Below, piece by piece: positions 15,354 through 23,198 of a stretch of DNA of 34,056 nt. Below the pieces are notes generated by a model, which had not been told where the DNA came from, did not search any database, and was given only the letters and a program-made list of their open reading frames with translations. Within the stretch, counting starts at the first letter, position 1; each line of letters opens with the position of its first letter. The translations under genes and the position numbers were made by a program. The DNA is from JANMMJ01 sp964543235. Lineage in GTDB: Bacteria > Pseudomonadota > Alphaproteobacteria > Rhizobiales > Aestuariivirgaceae. The stretch spans positions 1-34,056 of the forward strand of contig CAZIXE010000038.1 in NCBI GenBank assembly GCA_964543235.1, in the 5' to 3' direction.

Positions 15354-16250
15354 GTGGACATTGTCGAGCAGGCCAGGGCCCGCATTCGTGGACTGGGTCT
15401 GCGCCTGGTCATGCCGGAAGGCAGTGATGACCGCATCCGCGAGGCCGCCCGCCGCCTGGCCGATGCAGAACTCGCGAAACCGCTGGTCTTTGACACGGTC
15501 CCACCGCCGACACCTCGCCAAGTCGCCATTGTCATGGAGCGGCGCGACCGCATGAACGAGGCCATGGCAGTCCGCCTGCTCGCCAGGCCGCTCTACCGTG
15601 CCGGCGCCATGGTCGCCGCCGGTGAGGCCGAGGCCATGATTGCCGGCGTCATCAATCCGACCGCCCGGGTGATCGAGGCGGGTCTCATGACCATCGGCCT
15701 GCGCGACAGCATTGCGTTGCCGTCGAGCTTCTTTCTCATGCAGTGGCCGGACCGGGCCCTCCTCTTCGCCGATTGCGCAGTCAACGTTCAGCCCTCGGCC
15801 GGTGAGCTTGCGCATATCGCCATTGCCTCCGCCGAGACGGCCCGCCGCATCCTCCCCGAAGAACCGCGCGTAGCGCTGCTGTCATTTTCGACCAGGGGCA
15901 GCGCCAGCCATCCCGATGCCGCCAAGGTGGCGGAGGCAGCCGCCATTGCCCGCGACCTTGCCCCTGCCTTGCTGATTGACGGGGAGCTGCAGGGCGACAC
16001 GGCCCTGTCGCTGGATGTCGCGCTGCGCAAGCTCAAGGACCTGGGCGAAGTCGCCGGCCGCGCCAATGTCCTGGTCTTTCCCGATCTCGACGCCGCCAAC
16101 ATTGCCTATAAGCTCGTGCAGTACCTTGGCGGTGCCAGGGCCATCGGCCCGATCCTGCAGGGCTTTGCCCAGCCGGTCTCCGATCTCTCGCGTGGCGCCA
16201 CGGTCGACGACATCGTCAATACCGCAGCGCTGCTTCTCGCCCAGGCCTGA
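15354..16250 (+). CDS. pta: Phosphate acetyltransferase (short PTA_PTB type)
   Basis: A 298-residue protein of the phosphate acetyl/butyryltransferase family, predicted to convert acetyl phosphate and CoA to acetyl-CoA. It is the short catalytic form, without the DRTGG extension of E. coli Pta. Recognisable are LVMPEGSDDRIREAA at the N-terminus, GEAEAMIAGVINPT, and near the end DLDAANIAYKLVQYLGGARAIGPILQG, the classic PTA signature region. The GTG at 15354 is taken as start because AGGGAGG sits just upstream. Pta commonly accompanies xsc, capturing the acetyl phosphate that Xsc releases. Here it is convergent with ackA, 32 bases apart, rather than following xsc. Confidence 0.9.
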   Translation: MDIVEQARARIRGLGLRLVMPEGSDDRIREAARRLADAELAKPLVFDTVPPPTPRQVAIVMERRDRMNEAMAVRLLARPLYRAGAMVAAGEAEAMIAGVINPTARVIEAGLMTIGLRDSIALPSSFFLMQWPDRALLFADCAVNVQPSAGELAHIAIASAETARRILPEEPRVALLSFSTRGSASHPDAAKVAEAAAIARDLAPALLIDGELQGDTALSLDVALRKLKDLGEVAGRANVLVFPDLDAANIAYKLVQYLGGARAIGPILQGFAQPVSDLSRGATVDDIVNTAALLLAQA

Positions 16251-16282
16251 TAGGCCGTGGCGGCCGTCGCACCCCGCATTCG

Positions 16283-17392
16283 TCAGACTGCGGCGGCTGC
16301 AGCGCCGATCGCCGCCAGCGTGTGCCGCGCGATGGTCAGTTCCTCATTGGCCGGCACCACGTGGACATGAGCATCCGGCACCTTGAGCCAGGCGAGATGC
16401 GCGAGGATCATGCGCCGCACCGGTGCCGCATTCTCGCCAACGCCGCCGGTGAAGACGATTGCGTCGAGCCCGCCCAGCGCCGTTACCAGCGCGGCCGCAT
16501 GCCGCGCTGCCGAGTAGCAGTAATAGGCGATGGCCTCCTTTGCCTCCGGCCGGTCGCTGGCCAGCAGGATGCGCATGTCGGGCGAAATCCCCGAGAGTCC
16601 CAGGAGGCCGCTCTTGCGGTAGAGCAGGTCTTCGAGCTGGTCGAGATCGAGATGCTCGTCCCGCATCAGCGCCACCAGCACGCCGGGATCGATGCTGCCG
16701 GTGCGCGTTCCCATGACCAGCCCGTCGGCGGTCGAAAACCCCATGGTGGTGGCCACGCTGTGCCCGTCGCGCACCGCGCACATGCTCGCCCCGGAACCGA
16801 GATGTGCCGCCAGCAGCCGGCGCGGCAGCGGTTGATTTGTCATCTCGGGAAGTGCCATCACGACATGCTCGTAATTGAGGCCGTGAAAGCCGTAGCGCCG
16901 ATAGCCCTTGTCGAAATAGGCGCGCGGCAGCGGCAGCCTGGTTTCGAGTTCGGGTTGGGTGGCGTGAAAGGCCGTGTCGAAGCAGGCGATGTTGGGCACA
17001 TTGGGGGCGAGGCGCCGCATGTCCCTGAGCACGTCCAGCCCGAAGGGGAGATGCAGCGGCGCCAGCGCCCTGAGCGATTCGAGATCGGCCTGCACCGCGT
17101 CCGTGACAAGAGTAGGCGCCACATAGCGCGTGCCGCCATGTACGATACGGTGGCCGATGCCGTCGAACCGCTCGGGTGCATGGCCGCTGTCCCTGAGCCA
17201 GGCGGCGGCGACCTCCAGTGCCTCGCGGGGCGATGTGACGCCGGCTGCGTCGCCCACACTGCGGCCACCGATTTCCAGCCGTGGCTGCGATCCGATGCCC
17301 GCCACCTGGCCCTTGAGTACCTGCCGCATTCCCTCAAAGACGGCAAACTTGAGCGACGAGGAGCCGGCATTGAGGACAAGCAGCGAGGTCAT
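16283..17392 (-). CDS. ackA: Acetate kinase
   Basis: A 369-residue acetate kinase making acetate and ATP from acetyl phosphate. Seen are LVLNAGSSSLKFAVF at the start (Asn7, phosphate/metal), HRIVHGGTRY, PNIACFDTAFH, HLGSGASMCAV (phosphate-binding loop) and FTGGVGENAAPVR near the end, all in family order. Length is slightly short of the usual ~400. The ATG at 17392 matches the family N-terminus. It follows xsc by 22 bases on the same strand, so acetyl phosphate from Xsc can be turned directly into ATP. No gene for propionate or butyrate metabolism is near to suggest another substrate. Confidence 0.93.
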   Translation of the reverse strand: MTSLLVLNAGSSSLKFAVFEGMRQVLKGQVAGIGSQPRLEIGGRSVGDAAGVTSPREALEVAAAWLRDSGHAPERFDGIGHRIVHGGTRYVAPTLVTDAVQADLESLRALAPLHLPFGLDVLRDMRRLAPNVPNIACFDTAFHATQPELETRLPLPRAYFDKGYRRYGFHGLNYEHVVMALPEMTNQPLPRRLLAAHLGSGASMCAVRDGHSVATTMGFSTADGLVMGTRTGSIDPGVLVALMRDEHLDLDQLEDLLYRKSGLLGLSGISPDMRILLASDRPEAKEAIAYYCYSAARHAAALVTALGGLDAIVFTGGVGENAAPVRRMILAHLAWLKVPDAHVHVVPANEELTIARHTLAAIGAAAAAV

Positions 17393-17414
17393 TGGTGGAG
17401 CTTCCCCGGGGCGG

Positions 17415-19193
17415 TCACGCACCCGTCTGCGGCCGCATGTCGGCCTTGCTGATCCCGGCAACCGCGACCGGCTTCTTCATGGCATCGCGGCGGAACGGCT
17501 CGCCCAGCTCCTGGTTGATCATTGCCTCGATGAGCGTCGTCTTCTTGTGTTTCATCTGGTCTTCGATCGCCTTGGCCAGCCCGTCGCGCAATTCGTCCAT
17601 GGTCCGCGCCACCACGCCCCGCAGTCCGCAGGCCCTGGCGATGCCGGCATAGGAGACATCGGTATCGAGTTCCGTGCCGACAAAATTGTCATCATACCAC
17701 AGCGTTGAATTGCGCTTCTCCGCCCCCCACTGGTAATTGCGGAACACCACCATGGTGATGGCGGGCCACTCCGGGCGGCCGATCGCGGTGAGTTCGGTCA
17801 CTGCGATCCCGAAGGCGCCATCGCCGGCAAAGCCGACGACCGGCGTGTCCGGGCAGCCGATCTTCGCCCCGACGATTGCCGGCAGGCCGTAGCCGCAGGG
17901 GCCGAACAGGCCCGGCGCCAGATACTTCCGTCCCGCCTCGAAACTTGGGTAGGCATTGCCGATGGCGCAATTGTTGCCGATGTCGGAGGAGATGATCGCC
18001 TCCTTGGGCAGCGCCGCCTGGATGGCCCGCCAGGCCATGCGCGGGCTCATCCAGTCCGGCTTGGCTTGCCGCGCGCGTTGGTTCCACGTGGTGCCGGGAT
18101 CGTCCTCCTCATGGTCCATGCTGGAGAGCTGCTGGGCCCAGCGCGACTTGCTCGTGGCAATGAACGCCTTGCGCTCGGCCCGGCCATGGTCGCCTGCAGA
18201 CGGCGCGAGCTTCGCGACAATTGCCTCCGCGACTTTCTTGGCGTCGCCCACGATGCCGACCGCCACCGGCTTGGTGAGCCCGATACGGGCGGCATTGATG
18301 TCGACCTGGATGACCTTCGCTGCTTTCGGCCAGTAGTCGAGACCGTAGCCTGGCAGCGTCGAGAAGGGATTGAGGCGCGTGCCCAGCGCCAGCACCACAT
18401 CGGCCTGGCTGATCAGTTCCATCGCCGCCTTTGAGCCGTTGTAGCCGAGCGGCCCCGCAAACAGCGGATGTGAGCCCGGAAAGGCGTCATTGTGCTGGTA
18501 GCCGACGCACACCGGCGCATCGAGGCGTTCGGCGAGGGCCTTCGCTGCCGGGATGGCGCCGCCCAGCACCACACCGGCGCCGTTGAGGATCACCGGGAAC
18601 TTCGCCTCCGACAGCAGTTTCGCCGCCGCGGTGATCGCCGCCTCGCCGCCGGCTGGCCGCTCGAACTCGACGACGGCCGGCAGCTCGATGTCGATCACCT
18701 GGGTCCAGAAATCGCGCGGCATGTTGATCTGCGCCGGCGCCGAGTTGCGCTTTGCATTCATGATGACACGGTTCAGCACCTCGGCGACCCGCGATGGATC
18801 GCGCACCTCCTCCTGGTAGCCCACCATGTCCCGGAACAGCGCCATCTGCTCGACCTCCTGGAACCCGCCCTGGCCGATGGTGCGGTTGGCCGCCTGCGGC
18901 GTGACCAGCAGCAGCGGCGTGTGGTTCCAGTAGGCGGTCTTGACCGCGGTGACGAGATTGGTGATGCCCGGCCCGTTCTGGGCGATCATCATGGCGATCT
19001 TGCCCGAAGCGCGGGTGAAGCCGTCGGCCATCATCCCGCCCGAGCCTTCATGGGCGCAGTCCCAGAAGGTGATGCCGGCCTTGGGGAACAGGTCCGAGAT
19101 CGGCATGAAGGCGGAGCCGATGATGCCGAAGGCATGTTCGATGCCGTGCCTCTGCAGGACCTTCACGAAGGCTTCCTCGGTGGTCATTTTCAT
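17415..19193 (-). CDS. xsc: Sulfoacetaldehyde acetyltransferase (Xsc)
   Basis: A 592-residue thiamine-diphosphate enzyme predicted to convert sulfoacetaldehyde plus phosphate to acetyl phosphate and sulfite, the C-S cleavage step in taurine and isethionate breakdown. The opening MTTEEAFVKVLQRHGIEHAF, the FWDCAHEGSGGMMADGFTRA region with catalytic Glu49, the IAQNGPGITN loop and the ThDP motif GFAGDGAFGIAVTELTAIGR ending in FRNYQWGAEKRN are the wording of Xsc rather than acetolactate synthase. The start at 19193 is supported by AGGA 9 bases upstream; ATGs at 19202 and 19187 are in frame. ackA follows, and ald, soeABC and a TauR-like regulator are within 10 kb, which strongly supports the assignment. 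Confidence 0.94.
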   Translation of the reverse strand: MKMTTEEAFVKVLQRHGIEHAFGIIGSAFMPISDLFPKAGITFWDCAHEGSGGMMADGFTRASGKIAMMIAQNGPGITNLVTAVKTAYWNHTPLLLVTPQAANRTIGQGGFQEVEQMALFRDMVGYQEEVRDPSRVAEVLNRVIMNAKRNSAPAQINMPRDFWTQVIDIELPAVVEFERPAGGEAAITAAAKLLSEAKFPVILNGAGVVLGGAIPAAKALAERLDAPVCVGYQHNDAFPGSHPLFAGPLGYNGSKAAMELISQADVVLALGTRLNPFSTLPGYGLDYWPKAAKVIQVDINAARIGLTKPVAVGIVGDAKKVAEAIVAKLAPSAGDHGRAERKAFIATSKSRWAQQLSSMDHEEDDPGTTWNQRARQAKPDWMSPRMAWRAIQAALPKEAIISSDIGNNCAIGNAYPSFEAGRKYLAPGLFGPCGYGLPAIVGAKIGCPDTPVVGFAGDGAFGIAVTELTAIGRPEWPAITMVVFRNYQWGAEKRNSTLWYDDNFVGTELDTDVSYAGIARACGLRGVVARTMDELRDGLAKAIEDQMKHKKTTLIEAMINQELGEPFRRDAMKKPVAVAGISKADMRPQTGA

Positions 19194-19367
19194 GGGGGTC
19201 ATTCCTGTGGGGAAGAGGTGTCTCTGCCAGTCAGATAGGCGAGAGTCTGGCACCACCCAAGTTCCAGTTCCACCCGAAGAATCCCGCCAGCCGCCGCCGC
19301 GCGGTGGACGAAACCCTTTGACTGCCTATAAACTGGGCAAGGGAGAACGGAACGGCGGAGGAGAACC

Positions 19368-20165
19368 ATGACCATCGAGGATGGCCACCCGGCCAGGCGC
19401 CAGCTGCCGAAAGCGCCGGTCGTCCGCCGCATCGGCATCGCCGATATTGCCGCCGCCTTTGCCGAGGGCTGGAATGACTTCCGCCGCGCCCCGCTGTTCG
19501 GCCTGTTCTTCGGCGCCTTCTATGCTGCGGGCGGGCTCCTGATCTTCTGGCTGCTGTTCCGCCTCGACATGATCTACATGGCGATCCCGCTGGTCATCGG
19601 CTTCATGCTGCTCGGGCCCTTCGTGGCCGTCGGCCTCTATGAGGTCAGCCGCCGGCTCGAGTCCGGAACGCCGCTCACCTGGGGCGGCGTGCTCGGTGTC
19701 ATGCTCAGGCAGCGCGAACGCGAATTCGTCTGGATGTCCTTCGTGACGCTCTTCGTGTTCTGGATCTGGATCTACCAGGTCCGGCTGCTGCTCGCGCTGT
19801 TCTTCGGCATGAAAACCTTCTCGACCTTCGCCGCCTTCCTGACGCTGCTCTTCACCACTGCCAACGGCCTCACCTTCCTGGCTGTCGGCCACATTGTCGG
19901 CGCCTTCCTGTCGCTGGTGCTGTTCTCGATCACCGTGGTGTCCTTCCCCTTGCTCCTCGACCGCGACGTCGACTTCATCACCGCCATGATCACCAGCGTG
20001 AAGGCGGTCTTCACCAGCCCCCTGCCGATGCTCGGCTGGGGCATCGCCATCGTGGCGCTGACCTTCCTCGCCGTCGCACCGGCCTTTCTGGGTCTGCTGG
20101 TGGTCCTGCCGGTCCTGGGCCACACCACCTGGCATCTCTACCGGCGGCTGGTGGCACCGCCCTGA
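19368..20165 (+). CDS. DUF2189 family integral membrane protein
   Basis: A 265-residue protein with about six hydrophobic spans, for example LFGLFFGAFYAAGGLLIFW, MAIPLVIGFMLLGPFVAVG and IAIVALTFLAVAPAFLGLLV. The N-terminal I-A-D-I-A-A-A-F-A-E-G-W-N-D-F motif and the GPFVAVGLYEVSRRLESG segment fit the DUF2189 family. The function of that family is unknown. The ATG at 19368 follows GGAGGAGAA by a few bases. It diverges from xsc and converges with the cupin gene, with only 2 bases between stops. No link to sulfonate metabolism is established. Confidence 0.8.
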   Translation: MTIEDGHPARRQLPKAPVVRRIGIADIAAAFAEGWNDFRRAPLFGLFFGAFYAAGGLLIFWLLFRLDMIYMAIPLVIGFMLLGPFVAVGLYEVSRRLESGTPLTWGGVLGVMLRQREREFVWMSFVTLFVFWIWIYQVRLLLALFFGMKTFSTFAAFLTLLFTTANGLTFLAVGHIVGAFLSLVLFSITVVSFPLLLDRDVDFITAMITSVKAVFTSPLPMLGWGIAIVALTFLAVAPAFLGLLVVLPVLGHTTWHLYRRLVAPP

Positions 20166-20167
20166 AC

Positions 20168-20449
20168 CTATTTGAGCTCGATCTCGATGAAGGCGTATTC
20201 GCCGTCGCTGGCGTTGATGACGTCGTGCTCCACCCCTTCGTGCCGGAAATACGGGATGCCCTTCTTCATCTCGGCCTCGACGGTGCCGTCCCTGGTCTCG
20301 AGCCTGAGCCGGCCATCCATCAGCGGCACCACGACATAGTCGTGCGGGTGCCGGTGCCAGCCGGTATTGGCGCCCTTGGCGAAGCGCCACTCGGTGACGA
20401 TCACCCGGTCGTTTTCGATGAACTTGGTGGGAACGGCAGTGCCGGACAT
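20168..20449 (-). CDS. Small single-domain cupin protein
   Basis: A 93-residue cupin. Motif 1 is GWHRHPHDYVVVPLMDG (His pair and a histidine-rich HRHPHD), motif 2 is YFRHEGVEHDVIN. These would bind one divalent metal. The ATG at 20449 has GAGGAG about 8 bases upstream. It lies 51 bases behind ald on the same strand and may be co-transcribed. The substrate is unknown; small cupins of this kind can be dioxygenases, isomerases or sensors. Confidence 0.8.
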   Translation of the reverse strand: MSGTAVPTKFIENDRVIVTEWRFAKGANTGWHRHPHDYVVVPLMDGRLRLETRDGTVEAEMKKGIPYFRHEGVEHDVINASDGEYAFIEIELK

Positions 20450-20500
20450 GTGTGGTCTCCTCGCTGGAGGCCACACTCTGTCACAATGCCGCAAGCCTTG

Positions 20501-21619
20501 CTACGCCGCCAGCGCCAGTTCGGCGGCCGTATAGGCATAGCCGAGGTCGTCGGCCACCGCCTTGTAGGTCACCTTGCCGAACGCCACGTTGAGGCCGTTG
20601 GCGAGATGCCTGTCGTCCTTGAGCGCCTGTTTCCAGCCCTTGTCGGCGATCGCCAGGGCGAATGGCAGCGTGACATTGTTGAGCGCGAAGGTGGAGGTCC
20701 GCGCCACGCCGCCCGGCATGTTGGCGACGCAGTAGTGGATGACACCTTCGACCTCGTAGGTCGGATTGGCATGGGTCGTCGGCTTCGATGTCTCGGCGCA
20801 GCCGCCCTGGTCGATCGCGACATCGACCAGCACCGAACCCGCCTTCCATTCCTTGAGCATCGCCCGCGTGATGAGCTTGGGTGCCGCCGCACCGGGAATC
20901 AGGATGCCGCCGATCACCAAATCGGCCGTGGCGCACTCTTCCTCGACGGCCCCTTGCGTCGAGTAGATCGTCTTGAGACCGGTGCCGAAGCGGGCCACCA
21001 GCTCCTCCATGCGCTCTGTTGACTTCTCCAGGACCACGACCTCGGCGCCCATGCCCAGCGCCATCGCCGCGGCATTGGTGCCGACCACGCCGCCGCCCAG
21101 GATGACGACTTTCGCCGGCGCCACGCCCGGCACGCCGCCCAGCAGCACGCCGCGGCCGCCCTGCGCCTTCTCCAGGCAATGCGCGCCGGCCTGGATCGAC
21201 ATGCGCCCCGCCACCTGGCTCATGGGAGCGAGCAGCGGCAGGCCGCCGCGCGGCGAAGTCACGGTCTCATAGGCGATGCACACCGCGCCCGAATTGACCA
21301 GGTCCCGGGTCTGTTCCGGATCGGGGGCGAGATGCAGGTAGGTGTAGAGAATCTGGCCTTCGCGAAGCATCTTGCGCTCGATCGCCTGCGGCTCCTTGAC
21401 CTTGATGATCATCTCCGCCTTGGCGAAGATTTCCTCAGCCGTCGGAATGATTGTGGCGCCGGCCTGCTTGTAGTCGTCGTCGCTGGCGCCGATGCCGGTG
21501 CCGGCCTGGCTCTGCACCCAGACCTTGTGGCCGTGCCTGACCGCCTCGCGCGCCGAGACGGGCGTCAGGCCGACGCGATACTCATGGTTCTTGATTTCCT
21601 TGGGGACGCCGATCAGCAT
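20501..21619 (-). CDS. ald: Alanine dehydrogenase
   Basis: A 372-residue NAD-dependent alanine dehydrogenase, converting L-alanine to pyruvate, ammonium and NADH. Active-site residues fall at the positions known for the family: Arg15 (EYRVGLTP), Lys75 (KVKEP), His96 (TYLHLAPD) and Asp270 (VDVAIDQGG). The Rossmann motif is ILGGGVVGTNAA (Gly175-Gly180). The ATG at 21619 follows GGAGAGGAAAC. In sulfonate degraders Ald recycles the pyruvate used by taurine:pyruvate aminotransferase; here it can also serve the SpuC-type enzyme. It diverges from an Lrp/AsnC gene, the common arrangement for ald and its regulator. Confidence 0.95.
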   Translation of the reverse strand: MLIGVPKEIKNHEYRVGLTPVSAREAVRHGHKVWVQSQAGTGIGASDDDYKQAGATIIPTAEEIFAKAEMIIKVKEPQAIERKMLREGQILYTYLHLAPDPEQTRDLVNSGAVCIAYETVTSPRGGLPLLAPMSQVAGRMSIQAGAHCLEKAQGGRGVLLGGVPGVAPAKVVILGGGVVGTNAAAMALGMGAEVVVLEKSTERMEELVARFGTGLKTIYSTQGAVEEECATADLVIGGILIPGAAAPKLITRAMLKEWKAGSVLVDVAIDQGGCAETSKPTTHANPTYEVEGVIHYCVANMPGGVARTSTFALNNVTLPFALAIADKGWKQALKDDRHLANGLNVAFGKVTYKAVADDLGYAYTAAELALAA

Positions 21620-21646
21620 GGTTGTTTCCTCTCCTGGATCGTCGAA

Positions 21647-21671
21647 ATTATAGCGCGCTTCCTGTCGGAAG
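21647..21671 (-). promoter_or_regulatory. ald promoter -10 with adjacent inverted repeat
   Basis: On the minus strand TATAAT (plus 21647-21652) is a perfect -10 with a predicted start about 20 bases before the ald ATG. Directly upstream of it CTTCC-TGTC-GGAAG (21658-21671) is a perfect inverted repeat in the spacer/-35 zone; no good -35 is seen. An activator-dependent promoter bound by the divergent Lrp-type protein is plausible. The AT-rich stretch 21700-21740 may hold further sites. Confidence 0.45.
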
Positions 21672-21740
21672 TGTTTGCGATTGGCCCTTCCGCCGCCATA
21701 CGCCTTGAAATAATTTTCGATTTGCGATAGTGATATTCGA

Positions 21741-22208
21741 ATGAAATCCGAGAAACTGGACAGGATAGACAAAATCCTTCTGGTCGAGCTGCAGCGCGAC
21801 AGCCGCCAGTCGGTGGCGGAACTGGCCGCCAGGGCAGCCCTCTCGCCCTCCGCCTGCCACCGCCGCGTCAAGCTCCTCGAGGCAATGGGGGCGATCGAAG
21901 GCTACACCGCCAAATTGAATCGCGCCGCCCTCGGTCTCACCAATGAATTCTTTGTCGAGGTCTCGCTCAGCTCCCAGACCGAGGAGGCATTCGCCAGGTT
22001 CGAAAAGGCCATCCAGCGCGAGCCGGAGATTCTCGAATGCCACCTGATGAGCGGCCAGTTCGACTATCTGCTGCGCATCGCCGCCACCGACGCCACCGAC
22101 TACGAGCGCATCCACCGCTCCAAGATCTCGCGCCTGCCCGGCGTCCAGCGCATCCAGTCGGCGCTCGCCCTCAGGACCGTCAAGCCCTGGGCCGGCTATC
22201 CGGTCTGA
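21741..22208 (+). CDS. Lrp/AsnC family transcriptional regulator (probable ald regulator)
   Basis: A 155-residue regulator. The N-terminal helix-turn-helix is RIDKILLVELQRDSRQSVAE continuing through LAARAALSPSACHRRVKLLE; the C-terminal RAM/ligand domain runs from about residue 65, with ILECHLMSGQFDYLLRI as the core strand. No ribosome site precedes the ATG at 21741. It is divergent from ald over 121 bp, so activation of ald by alanine or another amino acid is the likely job. Its end overlaps the convergent EamA gene by 13 bases. Confidence 0.88.
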   Translation: MKSEKLDRIDKILLVELQRDSRQSVAELAARAALSPSACHRRVKLLEAMGAIEGYTAKLNRAALGLTNEFFVEVSLSSQTEEAFARFEKAIQREPEILECHLMSGQFDYLLRIAATDATDYERIHRSKISRLPGVQRIQSALALRTVKPWAGYPV

Positions 22209-23143
22209 ACCGCCGCCAGCCGCTCGATCTGCCGGTCGCGCCACAGCATGAAGAGTCCTGCCGCCACCACCACCGCCGCCCCCAGCCAGGTGAAGCCGTC
22301 CGGGAACTCGCCGAACACCGTGAGCCCGTAGAACACGGCCCAGATCATCGCCGAATATTCGAACGGCGCCACGAAATTCGACTCGCCGTACTTATAGGCC
22401 GAAACGAACAGCAGCATGCCGAAGGCCGCCAGCAGCCCGTTGGCGGTGAGCACGAGGAAATCCAGCCACGATGGCGTCACCCAGGGCCTGGACAGAAACA
22501 CCAGCGACTTGTGGCTCAGCCCTTCGACGCTGAACAGGTTGAAGGCGATGGCCATGAGGACGGCCACCGCGAAGTAGATGAGGTTCTGCCAGTTGGCGAT
22601 GACGATCGGCGGCACCACCCGCGCCAGCGGCCGTCCCATCATCTGCCCGAGCGCGTAGCCGAAGGCGGAATAGAGTGCGAGCAGCGAGGCCGGCTCGAAG
22701 ACGCCGGCCCCGGGCCGGATCATGATCAGCACCCCGATGAAGCCGGCAATGATCGCCAGCCACCGGTGCAGCCTGACATGCTCGCCGAGCATCGGCCCAG
22801 CCAGCGCCGCCACGAAGAACGGCATGGTGAAGTAGATGGCCACCGCGCTGGCGATCGGCATTGCCGCGATCGACAGCACGAAGGCGAAATAGGCCGTGCA
22901 CAGGATGAACGAGCGCGCGATGACCCGCCCGAGCAGCGGCGTCCGCAGCCGCGGCCGCCCCTGCTGCCACCACAGTGCCGCCAGCACCGGCATCGAGCCG
23001 AAACAGCGCAGGATTACCGTCTCGTAGGCGGAATAGCTCCCCGACATTGCCTTCACCACCGCATCCTGGCTCGAGGCGATGCCCACCGCCGCCAGCACGA
23101 ACAGCAGTGCCTTGAGCCGGTTGTCGCGGTGTTCGGGGATCAT
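22196..23143 (-). CDS. DMT-superfamily transporter with two EamA domains
   Basis: A 315-residue inner-membrane protein with about ten spans arranged as two EamA repeats (residues about 10-145 and 155-295). Segments such as LKALLFVLAAVGIASSQDAV and LGAAVVVAAGLFMLWRDRQI are typical of the first and last helices. It lies 55 bases behind the MocR-type regulator and on the same strand, so the two are probably one unit. EamA proteins are often exporters of amino acids or small metabolites; a sulfur compound or taurine-related amine is possible but unproven. Confidence 0.85.
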   Translation of the reverse strand: MIPEHRDNRLKALLFVLAAVGIASSQDAVVKAMSGSYSAYETVILRCFGSMPVLAALWWQQGRPRLRTPLLGRVIARSFILCTAYFAFVLSIAAMPIASAVAIYFTMPFFVAALAGPMLGEHVRLHRWLAIIAGFIGVLIMIRPGAGVFEPASLLALYSAFGYALGQMMGRPLARVVPPIVIANWQNLIYFAVAVLMAIAFNLFSVEGLSHKSLVFLSRPWVTPSWLDFLVLTANGLLAAFGMLLFVSAYKYGESNFVAPFEYSAMIWAVFYGLTVFGEFPDGFTWLGAAVVVAAGLFMLWRDRQIERLAAVQTG

Positions 23144-23198
23144 GGCCGGCCATCGCTAGCCGAACTTGGCCCGCGCGGGAATGCCGCCGGCGGCATGG

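Noticed and set aside
17415..19193. Acetolactate synthase
   Set aside because: N-terminal and ThDP-site wording match Xsc, and ackA/pta/soe genes accompany it.
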